Of a DNA stretch of 64,000 bases, positions 1 to 7,945 are shown piece after piece (the stretch's first letter is position 1; every line of letters starts with the position of its first letter). The position numbers were made by a program, and so were the translations under genes. This DNA comes from Nocardia cyriacigeorgica. GTDB lineage: Bacteria; Actinomycetota; Actinomycetes; Mycobacteriales; Mycobacteriaceae. Where the stretch lies: positions 95,435 through 159,434 of the forward strand of contig NZ_JAAGUY010000013.1 in assembly GCF_010868145.1 (NCBI RefSeq). Reading direction: 5' to 3'. The notes below the pieces were generated by a model, which saw only the letters and a list, made by a program, of their open reading frames with translations, did no database searches and was not told where the DNA came from.

Positions 1-190
1 GTTGCCGCCCTTTGCCCGCAAACCCTTCACCGGCGACTCCCCGGCCGAGGTCGAACGCATGCTGCTGCGCACCCAACGCCGCGACGCCGCAGGGCTGTCC
101 CGGGCGCTGGCCGCCGCCCAAGCCGTCCGCAGCGCCCAACGCTCCGACGCCCCGTTGCGCGTACAGATCGATCCCGTTGACATCGGCTGA
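1..190 (+). CDS. priA: Primosomal protein N' (PriA), C-terminal end only
   Basis: Only the last ~63 residues are in the window; the gene begins upstream. The tail ends in IDPVDIG, the usual closing motif of actinobacterial PriA (a conserved hydrophobic-D-P strand just before the stop). PriA is the helicase-like protein that reloads the replisome at stalled forks; actinobacterial versions often lack an active ATPase, which cannot be judged here because the motor domain is outside. The position upstream of the fmt region matches mycobacterial gene order (priA a few genes before fmt). The assignment rests on a short tail plus synteny. Confidence 0.7.
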   Translation, partial: LPPFARKPFTGDSPAEVERMLLRTQRRDAAGLSRALAAAQAVRSAQRSDAPLRVQIDPVDIG

Positions 191-218
191 CCTTCTGGCA
201 GCGGGGTGTGCCGGTGTC

Positions 219-432
219 GCCCGGGTTCGCGATGCGTCGGTGCCTCGCCGCGGGTGCCGATCGATCCGTCGAGGTCGGCCGACTTCGTGGCCACGGGTGC
301 AGCGGTATTGCCCGAGTCCGCGACGGTCGCCGTCGGCCGGTCCTGCCGCAGCGGGTCCCGTGCGCCGAGCGTTTGCCCCGAGTTCGCGACGCTCCGGTGC
401 CTGGCGGGGGTGCGGATCGATCGGTCGACGCC
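219..432. repeat. Degenerate direct repeat in the priA downstream region
   Basis: Two ~55-base copies lie at about 221-274 and 378-431, each running from CCGRGTTCGCGAYGC through CGGTGCCT to GATCGATCSGTCGASG, at roughly 80 percent identity by eye. A shorter partial copy starting GCCCGAGTCCGCGACG lies between them at 310-325. No convincing gene occupies 191-489. The repeat may be decayed duplicated sequence or a family of intergenic repeats; its function is unknown. Confidence 0.5.
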
Positions 433-489
433 GCCGCCCCGCGCGCCGGTGCGCGCGGGGCAGGACCGTGCGACCGGCGCCTCCTGAAC

Positions 490-1338
490 TCAGCGGAACG
501 CGGCGATATGCGCCTGCGCCCACTCGGCGAACGTACGCGCCGGTCGGCCGAGCACGTTCTGGATATCGGGGCTGATCCGCAGCTCATCGGCAGTGGGAGC
601 GCCGATGATGTCCAGCGTGGTCTCGACTACCGGTTCGGGCATGAACCCCAGCATCGCTTCCCGAGCCTGCGCCCGCGTCTGCTCGACGAACCGGATCGGC
701 TCACCGAGAGCCGCGCCCAATGCCGCGGCCCGCTGCCGAGGGGTGCTGAGCTCAGGCCCGGTGAGCGTGTAGACCCGGCCGGTGTGAGTGTCGTCCAGCA
801 GCGCCGCAGCCGCGACCTCGGCGATATCGCGCGGGTCGACGATGGGCAGCCCGATATCACCGAATGGTGCCGCGACCGTCCGTGCTTCGCGAACCGACCC
901 CGCCCAGGCGTAGGCGTTGGAGTCGAAGGCTCCTGGCCGCAGGATGGTCCACTCCAGCGCCGACTGGCGGACGGCTTCGTCGAAGCCGAGCGCGACAGTG
1001 CCGTGTGAGGCCGAATCCGGCCGGGTGGCCACGCCCTGGGAGGACAGCAGCACCACCCGGCGGACGCCACCGGCCTTGGCGACATCGAGGATGTCGGCCG
1101 GCCGCATCAGATGCGCACTCATGCCGGTGTCGTGCAGGAATAGGGCCTCTGCTCCGTCGAGGAGGGGACGCAGGCTTTCCGGATCCGTCACATCTGCCTG
1201 GCGTGTGCGCACACCCTGCGGGACCGAGTCGGGTGTGACAGTGCGCGACACTGCCGTCACGTCCGCGCCCGCTGCGGCTAGGGCGCCCACCAGCGGGGTG
1301 CCGACATTTCCGGTTGCTCCGGTGACCACGATCATCAT
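490..1338 (-). CDS. NmrA-like NAD(P)-binding oxidoreductase
   Basis: A 282-residue atypical short-chain dehydrogenase of the NmrA/NAD(P)H-binding group. The N-terminus is a Rossmann strand-loop with GATGNVG at residues 7-13, and later segments follow the NmrA pattern (VVLLSSQG, WTILRPGAF, a TLTGPE strand, and an ending like LGRPARTFAEWA). It has no Ser-Tyr-Lys catalytic triad, so it could be a redox sensor or a quinone/azo-type reductase. It is transcribed divergently from a TetR regulator with only ~70 bases between starts, so that regulator probably controls it. A paralogue sits at 16561-17367 with the same C-terminal motif. Substrate is unknown. Confidence 0.8.
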   Translation of the reverse strand: MMIVVTGATGNVGTPLVGALAAAGADVTAVSRTVTPDSVPQGVRTRQADVTDPESLRPLLDGAEALFLHDTGMSAHLMRPADILDVAKAGGVRRVVLLSSQGVATRPDSASHGTVALGFDEAVRQSALEWTILRPGAFDSNAYAWAGSVREARTVAAPFGDIGLPIVDPRDIAEVAAAALLDDTHTGRVYTLTGPELSTPRQRAAALGAALGEPIRFVEQTRAQAREAMLGFMPEPVVETTLDIIGAPTADELRISPDIQNVLGRPARTFAEWAQAHIAAFR

Positions 1339-1347
1339 TCAATCCTT

Positions 1348-1420
1348 AGTTAGTTGGCTGACTTAATCGACCATAGCGGAAGCGTCACGCACTTGTCTAG
1401 AGTTAGTTGTATGACTGACT
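1348..1420. promoter_or_regulatory. Two direct AGTTAGTTG boxes, putative TetR operator
   Basis: AGTTAGTTG occurs at 1348-1356 and again at 1401-1409, each followed a few bases later by TGACT. The copies are 53 bases apart (about five helical turns) in the divergent region between the oxidoreductase and the TetR gene. The second copy is an imperfect palindrome that overlaps the regulator's start codon at 1411. Binding by the adjacent TetR protein is inferred. Confidence 0.5.
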
Positions 1421-1989
1421 CAGTGCGTGCGGTGAAGGTGGGAAAGCGGGAGCGGTTGATCGAGGCCGCCGTTCAGGTCTTCTATGAACGCGGCGTGGAG
1501 AAGACCACTATTGCCGATATCGCCAAGGTGGCCGATGTGCCGGTGGGCAACGTGTACTACTACTTCAAGACCAAGGATCAGCTGATCGAAGCGGCGGTCA
1601 GTGCGCATCGGCAACGGTTGGCGCGACTGCTCGATGAGCTCGATCGCCTCGGCAACCCGCAGGCTCGACTACGCGGCCTCATCGCCGGATGGGTCGACCT
1701 GCGCGACCAGGCGGCGCAGTTCGGCTGCCCGTTCGGCACGCTCGCCTCGGAGATGGACAAGCGCCCCGAGATCCTCGACGAGGAGATCGCCGCCACGATG
1801 CGCGTCCTCGTGGACTGGACGCAACAGCAGTTCGAGGCCATGGGCCGCACGGATGCGGCCGAACTCGGCGTCGCCCTCATTGCCGCATATCAAGGAATAT
1901 CGCTGCTCACCAATACTTTTCGTGATCCAGGCCTGATGGCCGCCGAGGGTGACCGGTTGGGGCGCTGGATCGATTCGCTGGCTGCCTGA
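1411..1989 (+). CDS. TetR/AcrR family transcriptional regulator
   Basis: A 192-residue regulator with an N-terminal TetR helix-turn-helix at about residues 32-51 (TTIADIAKVADVPVGNVYYYF, the classic TetR signature) followed by a helical ligand domain containing FGCPFGTLASE, as in TetR proteins next to NmrA-like or nitroreductase enzymes. The ATG at 1411 fits the usual distance from the start to the HTH; the frame is open further upstream but would then include the probable operator. It most likely represses the divergent oxidoreductase and itself. Confidence 0.85.
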   Translation: MTDSVRAVKVGKRERLIEAAVQVFYERGVEKTTIADIAKVADVPVGNVYYYFKTKDQLIEAAVSAHRQRLARLLDELDRLGNPQARLRGLIAGWVDLRDQAAQFGCPFGTLASEMDKRPEILDEEIAATMRVLVDWTQQQFEAMGRTDAAELGVALIAAYQGISLLTNTFRDPGLMAAEGDRLGRWIDSLAA

Positions 1990-2083
1990 GGCCTCGACCA
2001 TGCGCCGGCGGGGCGCCCGTTTCGTGCGGAGCGTCACGCCGGCGGCGCTGAAGAATCTCGAAGAAGGGGTTGTCATGGATAGA

Positions 2084-2104
2084 TTGCCGATATATCGTCG
2101 ATAG
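2084..2104. promoter_or_regulatory. Palindrome upstream of the PadR gene
   Basis: A perfect palindrome CGATATATCG at 2088-2097, followed by TCGATAG, lies about 45 bases ahead of the PadR start codon in otherwise GC-rich DNA. AT-rich ATAT/CGAT dyads are typical PadR-family operators, so autoregulation is plausible. Confidence 0.45.
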
Positions 2105-2139
2105 TGTTCAACAAGCACGAGAGCCTGAGGAGGCTTGAC

Positions 2140-2805
2140 ATGGAAAACACAGAGATGCATCGAGAGCATGGGCGTCGCGGTGGTCGGCAACGGCCCGGAT
2201 TCGACGAGTTCGGGCCGCGGCGTGGCCAGTTCCGTCGCGGCGGTGGCGGTCGCCATGGTTTCGGCCCCGAGTTCGGGCCGGGCTTCGGTCCTGGTTTCGG
2301 ACCCGGCTTCGGTCCGGGATTCGGCCGTGGACGTGGCCGCGGCGGCCGGGGCAGACGCGGTGACGTCCGCGCGGCCATCCTGCTGCTGCTGACCGAACGT
2401 CCTATGCACGGCTACGAGCTCATCCAGCAGATCCGTGAGCGCAGTGACGATCTGTGGCGCCCGAGCCCCGGATCCATCTACCCCGCGCTTGCGCAGCTGG
2501 AGGACGAGGGCCTGGTGCTCATCGAGAAGGTCGCCGGTCGCAAGACCGCGAAACTGACCGAATCCGGCACCACCTACGTCGAGGAGCATCGCGACGAACT
2601 CGGCGATCCGTGGGCCGATGTCAAACAGGACGTCGGTGCCCAGGCGATCGACCTGCGCGCGCTGGTCGGACAGCTCATGGGCGCGGTCGCGCAGGTCGCG
2701 GCGGCGGGTACCCCGGACCAGGCGGCCAAGGCGGCGGATGTGCTGAACGAAGCACGCCGTTCGCTGTACCGAATCCTGGCTGACGACGAAACCCCCGAAA
2801 AATAA
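2140..2805 (+). CDS. PadR family regulator with Gly/Arg/Phe-rich N-terminal tail
   Basis: A 221-residue protein. The start at 2140 is preceded by GAGGAGG at a good distance. Residues ~11-73 are low complexity: Arg/Gly-rich, then five GFGP-like units (about 44-62), then RGRGRGGRGRR. The PadR winged helix follows from ~75 (VRAAILLLLTERPMHGYEL, then PSPGSIYPALAQLEDEGLV), with a C-terminal helical dimerisation region. PadR proteins usually repress an efflux or stress gene nearby; the immediate downstream gene encodes a secreted lipase and no transporter is adjacent, so the target may be elsewhere or only itself. The tail could bind nucleic acid or act as a flexible spacer. Confidence 0.85.
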   Translation: MENTEMHREHGRRGGRQRPGFDEFGPRRGQFRRGGGGRHGFGPEFGPGFGPGFGPGFGPGFGRGRGRGGRGRRGDVRAAILLLLTERPMHGYELIQQIRERSDDLWRPSPGSIYPALAQLEDEGLVLIEKVAGRKTAKLTESGTTYVEEHRDELGDPWADVKQDVGAQAIDLRALVGQLMGAVAQVAAAGTPDQAAKAADVLNEARRSLYRILADDETPEK

Positions 2806-2867
2806 CGGGGTGGTGAATACCCAGCTCTGGGGGCGCATTTCGCGCAGACAGGGTAGATCATTGTGAC

Positions 2868-3893
2868 ATGGAACAAGCACGCGGTTTGTGGGGTCGGGGA
2901 ACGTCACAATGGGTTCGGGCCGTACTGGCCGGCGTCGCGGCTGCGGCCGTGCTCATCGGTACGGCGACGGCGCAATCCGGGTCGGCAAGGGCCCAGCCAC
3001 CCGGATATCAACCGCCACTGGTGCCCACCGGGTCGGCGCCACCACAGCCGGACCATCTGGCCGCCGCCCTGTATATGAAAACGCACCCGAACGCCGTCCC
3101 CGAAGGGACCAACGACTTCGGCTGCACGCCCTCCGCCGCCCACCCGCGTCCGGTAGTTCTGGCACACGGCACCGACGCCAGCGCCTATTCCGATTGGTCG
3201 ACCATCGCCCCGCTGCTCGCGGCCGAGGGATACTGCGTCTTCGCCCTGAACTACGGCGGCAAACCGGGCGCGACCAGCTTCGGCACCGAGGATCTGCGGC
3301 TGAGCTCCTACCAGATCGGCGCCTTCGTCGACGACGTCCTCGCGGCCACCGGTGCCGAGAAGGTCGATCTGGTCGGCTTCTCGCAGGGCGCCAATGTGAC
3401 GCGCTACTACATCAACAAGCTCGGCGGTGCCGACAAGGTCGGCCGCTGGGTCGGCCTGGCCTCGCCGAGCTACGGCGGGGTGATGTACGGGCTGGTGCCG
3501 ATCGCCCAGGCCGTTCCCGGTGTTTTGGAAGCATTCGCACAGGTGACATCACTGGCTGCGATACAGCAGGTGCAGGGCTCACCGATCATGCTGGAGCTGA
3601 ACGCGGGTGGCGACACCGTGCCCGGGGTGCACTACGTGACCATCGGCAGCCGTGTCGACGAAATGATTCAACCCTTCGAGAACATCGCCCTGCACGGCCC
3701 CGGTGCCGAGAACGTCGTGATCCAGGACCGCTGCCCCGCGAACCTGACAGGTCATTTCCATATGGTCTACGACCCGTTCGTGATGCAGTTGTTGCTCGAG
3801 GCTCTCGATCCGGCAACGGCGCCGTCGCCGGTCTGCGAACCCGTGCAACTCGGTACAGGCATCCCGCAGGTGGTCATCGGGGGCAATATCTGA
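2868..3893 (+). CDS. Secreted lipase/esterase of the alpha/beta hydrolase fold
   Basis: A 341-residue exported enzyme. A hydrophobic stretch at ~17-35 ending near SGSARAQ looks like a Sec signal peptide. The mature part has PVVLAHGTDA (oxyanion region, ~96-104), the nucleophile elbow GFSQG with Ser172, and a C-terminal HFHMVYDP segment likely to carry the catalytic His. This pattern matches the actinobacterial class 2 lipases (LipA/EstA type). The expected substrate is acylglycerol or another ester outside the cell. It stands alone between the PadR gene and def; there is no chaperone or operon partner. Confidence 0.8.
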   Translation: MEQARGLWGRGTSQWVRAVLAGVAAAAVLIGTATAQSGSARAQPPGYQPPLVPTGSAPPQPDHLAAALYMKTHPNAVPEGTNDFGCTPSAAHPRPVVLAHGTDASAYSDWSTIAPLLAAEGYCVFALNYGGKPGATSFGTEDLRLSSYQIGAFVDDVLAATGAEKVDLVGFSQGANVTRYYINKLGGADKVGRWVGLASPSYGGVMYGLVPIAQAVPGVLEAFAQVTSLAAIQQVQGSPIMLELNAGGDTVPGVHYVTIGSRVDEMIQPFENIALHGPGAENVVIQDRCPANLTGHFHMVYDPFVMQLLLEALDPATAPSPVCEPVQLGTGIPQVVIGGNI

Positions 3894-4055
3894 GCGGGAA
3901 CGCCACGGCGGGCGGCCGGACGGAGGGCTCGACACCCCGCCCGGACCGCACCGGATTTGTACCAGCAATCTGTCGCGGCATCCGGGATCTCCGGCCGGCC
4001 CGGCGTGCTCTCTAGAATGGGGCGACCGAATTTCCTCCGTACACCGGGAGCCGCC

Positions 4056-4598
4056 GTGACCATTCAGCCCGTTCGCCTGTTCGGCGACCCCATCCTGCGA
4101 GCCCGCGCCGCGGAGGTCACCGAATTCGATCGTGAGCTGCGGCAGCTGGTCACCGACCTCACCGAGACCATGCACGATGACGGCGGGGTGGGCATGGCCG
4201 CACCGCAGATCGGTGTCGGGTTGCGCGTATTCGTCTACGACACCGGCGATGCGGCCGGTCACCTGGTGAACCCCAGCTGGACCGTGCTGGACGAGCAGGA
4301 GCAGGTCGGGCCGGAGGGCTGCCTGTCGATTCCCGGCCTGCGCTACGACACCCGCCGGGCGCTGCGCGTGCATGCCTCGGGTGTGGACATGACCGGTGCG
4401 CCGGTCGAGTTCGATGCCGAGGGCCTGCTGGCGCGCTGTGTGCAGCACGAATCCGATCACCTCGATGGCGTGCTGTTCATCGACAAGCTCGAGTCCGCCG
4501 ACCGCAAGGACGCGATGCGCTCGATCCGGGAATCGGACTGGTTCGCCGCGGGCATCACCGTGCGCCCCAGCCGGTCGGTCGCCGAGCGGGGTCGCTGA
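4056..4598 (+). CDS. def: Peptide deformylase
   Basis: A 180-residue metalloenzyme that removes the formyl group from nascent proteins. All three family motifs are present: GGVGMAAPQIG (43-53), EGCLS (87-91, Cys89 metal ligand) and HESDH (131-135, metal-binding histidines and catalytic Glu132). The GTG at 4056 is chosen because GGGAG lies five bases upstream and the N-terminus VTIQPVRLFGDPILR aligns with the family; the frame is open ~100 bases further upstream without a ribosome site. Its stop overlaps the fmt start by one base, so addition and removal of the formyl group are translationally coupled. Confidence 0.95.
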   Translation: MTIQPVRLFGDPILRARAAEVTEFDRELRQLVTDLTETMHDDGGVGMAAPQIGVGLRVFVYDTGDAAGHLVNPSWTVLDEQEQVGPEGCLSIPGLRYDTRRALRVHASGVDMTGAPVEFDAEGLLARCVQHESDHLDGVLFIDKLESADRKDAMRSIRESDWFAAGITVRPSRSVAERGR

Positions 4599-5521
4599 TG
4601 CGCATCGTGTTCGCGGGTACGCCCGAACCCGCGGTGCCGTCGCTACAGCGGTTCATCGACTCCGAACGACATGAGGTCGTCGCGGTGATCACCCGACCCG
4701 ATGCTGTCGCCGGACGTGGCCGCAAGATCACCCGCTCCCCGGTCGGCACACTGGCCGACGAGCACGGCATCCCGGTGCTGACCCCCTCGCGCCCTGCCGA
4801 TCCCGAATTCGTCGGCGGGCTCACGGATCTGGCGCCCGACTGTTGTCCGGTCGTGGCCTACGGGGCCTTGCTTCCGCAGCAGGTGCTCGACATTCCTCGG
4901 TTCGGCTGGATCAACCTGCATTTCTCGCTGCTGCCGGCGTGGCGTGGCGCAGCGCCGGTGCAGGCAGCCATCGACGCGGGTGACGAATTCACCGGCGCGT
5001 CGACCTTCCAGATCGAGGCCGGGCTCGACACCGGACCGGTCTTCGGTGTGGTGACCGAACGTATCGCCGTCACCGATACAGCGGGCGCACTGTTGGATCG
5101 GCTCGCCGACAGCGGCGCGGTGCTGTTGGAAAAGACTCTCGACGGTGTGGAAGACGGGACACTGCAAGCCGTTCCGCAATCCGGCGACGGTGTGTCCTAC
5201 GCTCCGAAGGTATCGGTGGAAGCGGCCAGGGTGCGCTGGGATCAGCCTGCGCTGGCCGTGAACCGCCGGATCCGGGCCGTTACTCCGGCGCCCGGCGCAT
5301 GGACCGAAGTCGCGGGCAACCGGCTCAAGCTCGGACCGGTGGAACTGGTCGAAGAAGTGCTTCCGGAACGGCATATCGAGGTCCGTAAAACCGGTGTGTT
5401 CGTGGGTACCGCGACCACGGCGGTGCGTCTGAATCAGGTTCAACCGCAGGGCAAACGCATGATGGCCGCTCTGGACTGGGCGCGCGGTGCCCGCCTCGAG
5501 CCGGGCGCGGTGGTCGAATGA
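4598..5521 (+). CDS. fmt: Methionyl-tRNA formyltransferase
   Basis: A 307-residue enzyme that formylates initiator Met-tRNA using 10-formyl-tetrahydrofolate. The Rossmann formyltransferase domain shows FAGTPEPAVPSL at the N-terminus, INLHFSLLPAWRGAAP (catalytic Asn106 and His108) and Asp144 in the following GLDTG segment. The C-terminal OB-like domain (about 205-307) binds tRNA. Length is standard. It overlaps def at its start and rsmB at its end (ATGA), forming a translation-linked operon def-fmt-rsmB. Confidence 0.96.
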   Translation: MRIVFAGTPEPAVPSLQRFIDSERHEVVAVITRPDAVAGRGRKITRSPVGTLADEHGIPVLTPSRPADPEFVGGLTDLAPDCCPVVAYGALLPQQVLDIPRFGWINLHFSLLPAWRGAAPVQAAIDAGDEFTGASTFQIEAGLDTGPVFGVVTERIAVTDTAGALLDRLADSGAVLLEKTLDGVEDGTLQAVPQSGDGVSYAPKVSVEAARVRWDQPALAVNRRIRAVTPAPGAWTEVAGNRLKLGPVELVEEVLPERHIEVRKTGVFVGTATTAVRLNQVQPQGKRMMAALDWARGARLEPGAVVE

Positions 5522-7446
5522 GCGGCAACGATCGAGAGCGCGGCGGCGCCGATTCCGGTGGCACGAACCGGCGACGTGACATGTCGCGGGGGTCAGCCGG
5601 CCGGGGCCGCTCGTCCGATGCGGGCTCGGAGGGTTCCGGTGCCGATCGGCACCGCGGCGGAGGGGAATCGAGCATCGAACGTCGCCGATCTGCGGGTGCG
5701 GGGCGTAGGGACGCAGCCGCGGGGCATCGAGGTGGAGGAGCGCGCGCAGGTACCGGGGGGCAGCGCGACAGCCGCAGCCGAGGCACGGGCCCTGAAGCTG
5801 TGTGTCGTGACCGGGAAGACCAGCGCGGCCAGGGAGGGTCCAGGTCCGGAGGTCGTTCGTGGTCTTCCGAGGCAGGCTCCGGTGGAGGCCGCGGCCGCGA
5901 CGAGCGACCGTCTCGTCAATCGGGCGGTGCGGGCGGGGAGCGCGGCAGCGGCCCGGCCGGGTATGGCGCTCGGTCGGGTGAATCCGGCCGAGGAACCGGT
6001 GGCGGTCGCGGCCAGTCGAAGGGTGCCGATCACCGCGGGAAAGGTCGCGGTGCCGCCGGCGATCGTGGCGCTAAAGCCGGTGCGCGAGCGCAAGATCGGG
6101 GCCGGCGGCACGGATCGGTCGATCCGGCGCGGGAGGTCGCGTTGGAGACGCTGCGCGCGGTGCGTGAACGTGACGCCTACGCCAACCTGGTGCTGCCTGG
6201 CCTGCTGCGCGAACGCCGACTCGAGGGCAGGGACGCGGCGTTGGCCACCGAACTCGGGTACGGCGCGTGCCGGGCGCAGGGCGTATTGGATGCGGTGATC
6301 GCCGAATGCGCCGGTCGCGACGTCGCCGATATCGACGGTCCGCTGCTCGATATCTTGCGGCTCGGCGTGTACCAGCTGCTGCGCACCCGGATCGGTGCCC
6401 ATGCCGCAGTCGACACCTCGGTGGCGTTGGCGCGGGCCGAATTCGGTGCGGGCAAAGCGGGTTTCGTGAACGCGGTGCTGCGCCGTGCGGGAGAGCGTGC
6501 GGCGGCCGAATGGGTCGAGCTGCTCGCGCCACGCGATCCAGTGGGGCACCTGGCCTTCGAGTACGCGCATCCGACCTGGATCGCGCAGGCATTCGCCGAT
6601 GCGCTCGGCGCCGAAGCGGCCGAACTGGGGGATGCGCTCGCCGCAGACGACGCTCGTCCGTCGGTGCATCTGGTGGCGCGGCCCGGTGATATCACCGCCG
6701 AGGAGTTGGCCCTGGTCACCGGTGGTGAGGAGGGCCGCTGGTCGCCATACGCGGTGTATCTGGAAGGCGGCGATCCGGGCAAGCTGGAGCCGGTGCGCGA
6801 AGGTATGGCCGCCGTGCAGGACGAAGGCAGCCAGCTGGTCGCGCTCGCGCTCACTCGCGCCCCGCTCGAGGGGCCGGACAACGGCAGGTGGCTCGATCTG
6901 TGCGCAGGCCCCGGCGGTAAAGCGGCCCTGCTCGGTGCGCTCGCCGCGATCGACCGCTTCCACGTCGACGCGGTGGAGCCCGCCGAGCACCGTGCCGAAC
7001 TCGTCCGCAAAGCCACCTCGGATCTCCCCGTCCAGGTGCACGTCGCCGACGGCCGCGACAGCGGTCTGACCCCCGGCTACGACCGCATCCTGGTCGACGC
7101 ACCGTGCACCGGGCTCGGCGCGCTACGCCGCCGCCCGGAGGCACGCTGGCGCCGTACCCCTGCGGACGTCGCCGACTTGGTGGTGCTGCAACGCGAACTG
7201 CTGGCTGCCGCTTGGGATCTCCTTCGTCCCGGCGGAGTGGTCGTCTACTCGACGTGCTCGCCACACCTGCCGGAAACGGTGGCCGTCGTCGCCGACGCCG
7301 TCCGCCGCACCGGCGCCGAACAACTCGACACCCGCACCTACGTTCCCGGCGTCCCGGACCTGGGCCCCGGCCCAGGCGCGCAACTCTGGCCGCACCGCCA
7401 CGGGACCGACGCCATGTTCCTGGCCGCGCTGCGCAAACCGGTGTAG
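5518..7446 (+). CDS. rsmB: 16S rRNA (cytosine-967-C5) methyltransferase RsmB with RG-rich extension
   Basis: A 642-residue protein, ~190 residues longer than usual (about 450). Residues 1-200 are almost entirely Gly, Arg, Ser, Ala and Asp with many RGG/RGR-like groups and no predicted fold. From ~202 comes the NusB-like RNA-binding domain (DPAREVALETLRAV and on), then the class I SAM methyltransferase: DLCAGPGGK (Cys462 region), DAPCTG (Cys530) and YSTCS (Cys580), the two cysteines used by m5C-RNA methyltransferases. The start overlaps the fmt stop (ATGA), and no better-supported internal start is visible, so the extension is probably translated. It modifies 16S rRNA in the small subunit. Confidence 0.93.
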   Translation: MSGNDRERGGADSGGTNRRRDMSRGSAGRGRSSDAGSEGSGADRHRGGGESSIERRRSAGAGRRDAAAGHRGGGARAGTGGQRDSRSRGTGPEAVCRDREDQRGQGGSRSGGRSWSSEAGSGGGRGRDERPSRQSGGAGGERGSGPAGYGARSGESGRGTGGGRGQSKGADHRGKGRGAAGDRGAKAGARAQDRGRRHGSVDPAREVALETLRAVRERDAYANLVLPGLLRERRLEGRDAALATELGYGACRAQGVLDAVIAECAGRDVADIDGPLLDILRLGVYQLLRTRIGAHAAVDTSVALARAEFGAGKAGFVNAVLRRAGERAAAEWVELLAPRDPVGHLAFEYAHPTWIAQAFADALGAEAAELGDALAADDARPSVHLVARPGDITAEELALVTGGEEGRWSPYAVYLEGGDPGKLEPVREGMAAVQDEGSQLVALALTRAPLEGPDNGRWLDLCAGPGGKAALLGALAAIDRFHVDAVEPAEHRAELVRKATSDLPVQVHVADGRDSGLTPGYDRILVDAPCTGLGALRRRPEARWRRTPADVADLVVLQRELLAAAWDLLRPGGVVVYSTCSPHLPETVAVVADAVRRTGAEQLDTRTYVPGVPDLGPGPGAQLWPHRHGTDAMFLAALRKPV

Positions 7447-7453
7447 TGGCACT

Positions 7454-7489
7454 CCGAGGCCGCTCGTCGTCCGCGACGGGCGGCCTCGG
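7454..7489. terminator. Hairpin terminator after rsmB
   Basis: A 10-bp GC stem (CCGAGGCCGC pairing with GCGGCCTCGG) encloses a second 5-bp stem (CGTCG/CGACG) with a TCCG loop, starting eight bases past the rsmB stop. There is no long T-run, as usual in this group. Confidence 0.7.
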
Positions 7490-7576
7490 CGCCGCGATCG
7501 GGTGACCCGGAGGGCAGTGGCTGGATCTGCGACATTCGTCCAAGCCACCGTGCAAGCACGGGTGCACACTCGACTC

Positions 7577-7924
7577 ATGGGAATCGACTGGGCGGGTGTG
7601 GTGGCGCTGGCGACGGAGTTGCCAGGGGTCGAGGAGTCGACCTGGTGGCGGACGCCGGCGTTGAAGGTGGGCAAGAAGGGGTTCGCGCGGCTGCGGGTGG
7701 AGGCCGAGGGCGGGCTGGTGTTGCTGTGTGACGCGCAGGAGAAGGTGGCGCTACTGGCGTCGGGGGATCCGGCGTACTACACGACGCCGCACTACGACGG
7801 GTATCCCTACATCCTCATCGATCTCGACCGGGTCGAGATCGACCAACTGCGCGAACTGCTGGATGCGGCGTGGTGGTTGTCTGCACCTGCGAAGCTGCGC
7901 AAGGAACGCGAAGGCGCGGGGTGA
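7577..7924 (+). CDS. MmcQ/YjbR family protein
   Basis: A 115-residue protein of the YjbR/MmcQ group (CyaY-like fold, possible DNA- or ligand-binding). Family features are ELPGVEESTWWRTPALKVGKKGFARL near the start and a C-terminal WWLSAPAKLRKE helix. The ATG at 7577 is chosen because the family begins about there. Function is not established for the family. It converges on sigF and is likely monocistronic. Confidence 0.75.
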   Translation: MGIDWAGVVALATELPGVEESTWWRTPALKVGKKGFARLRVEAEGGLVLLCDAQEKVALLASGDPAYYTTPHYDGYPYILIDLDRVEIDQLRELLDAAWWLSAPAKLRKEREGAG

Positions 7925-7945
7925 GCCGGGAAATCAGCGGCCCGG

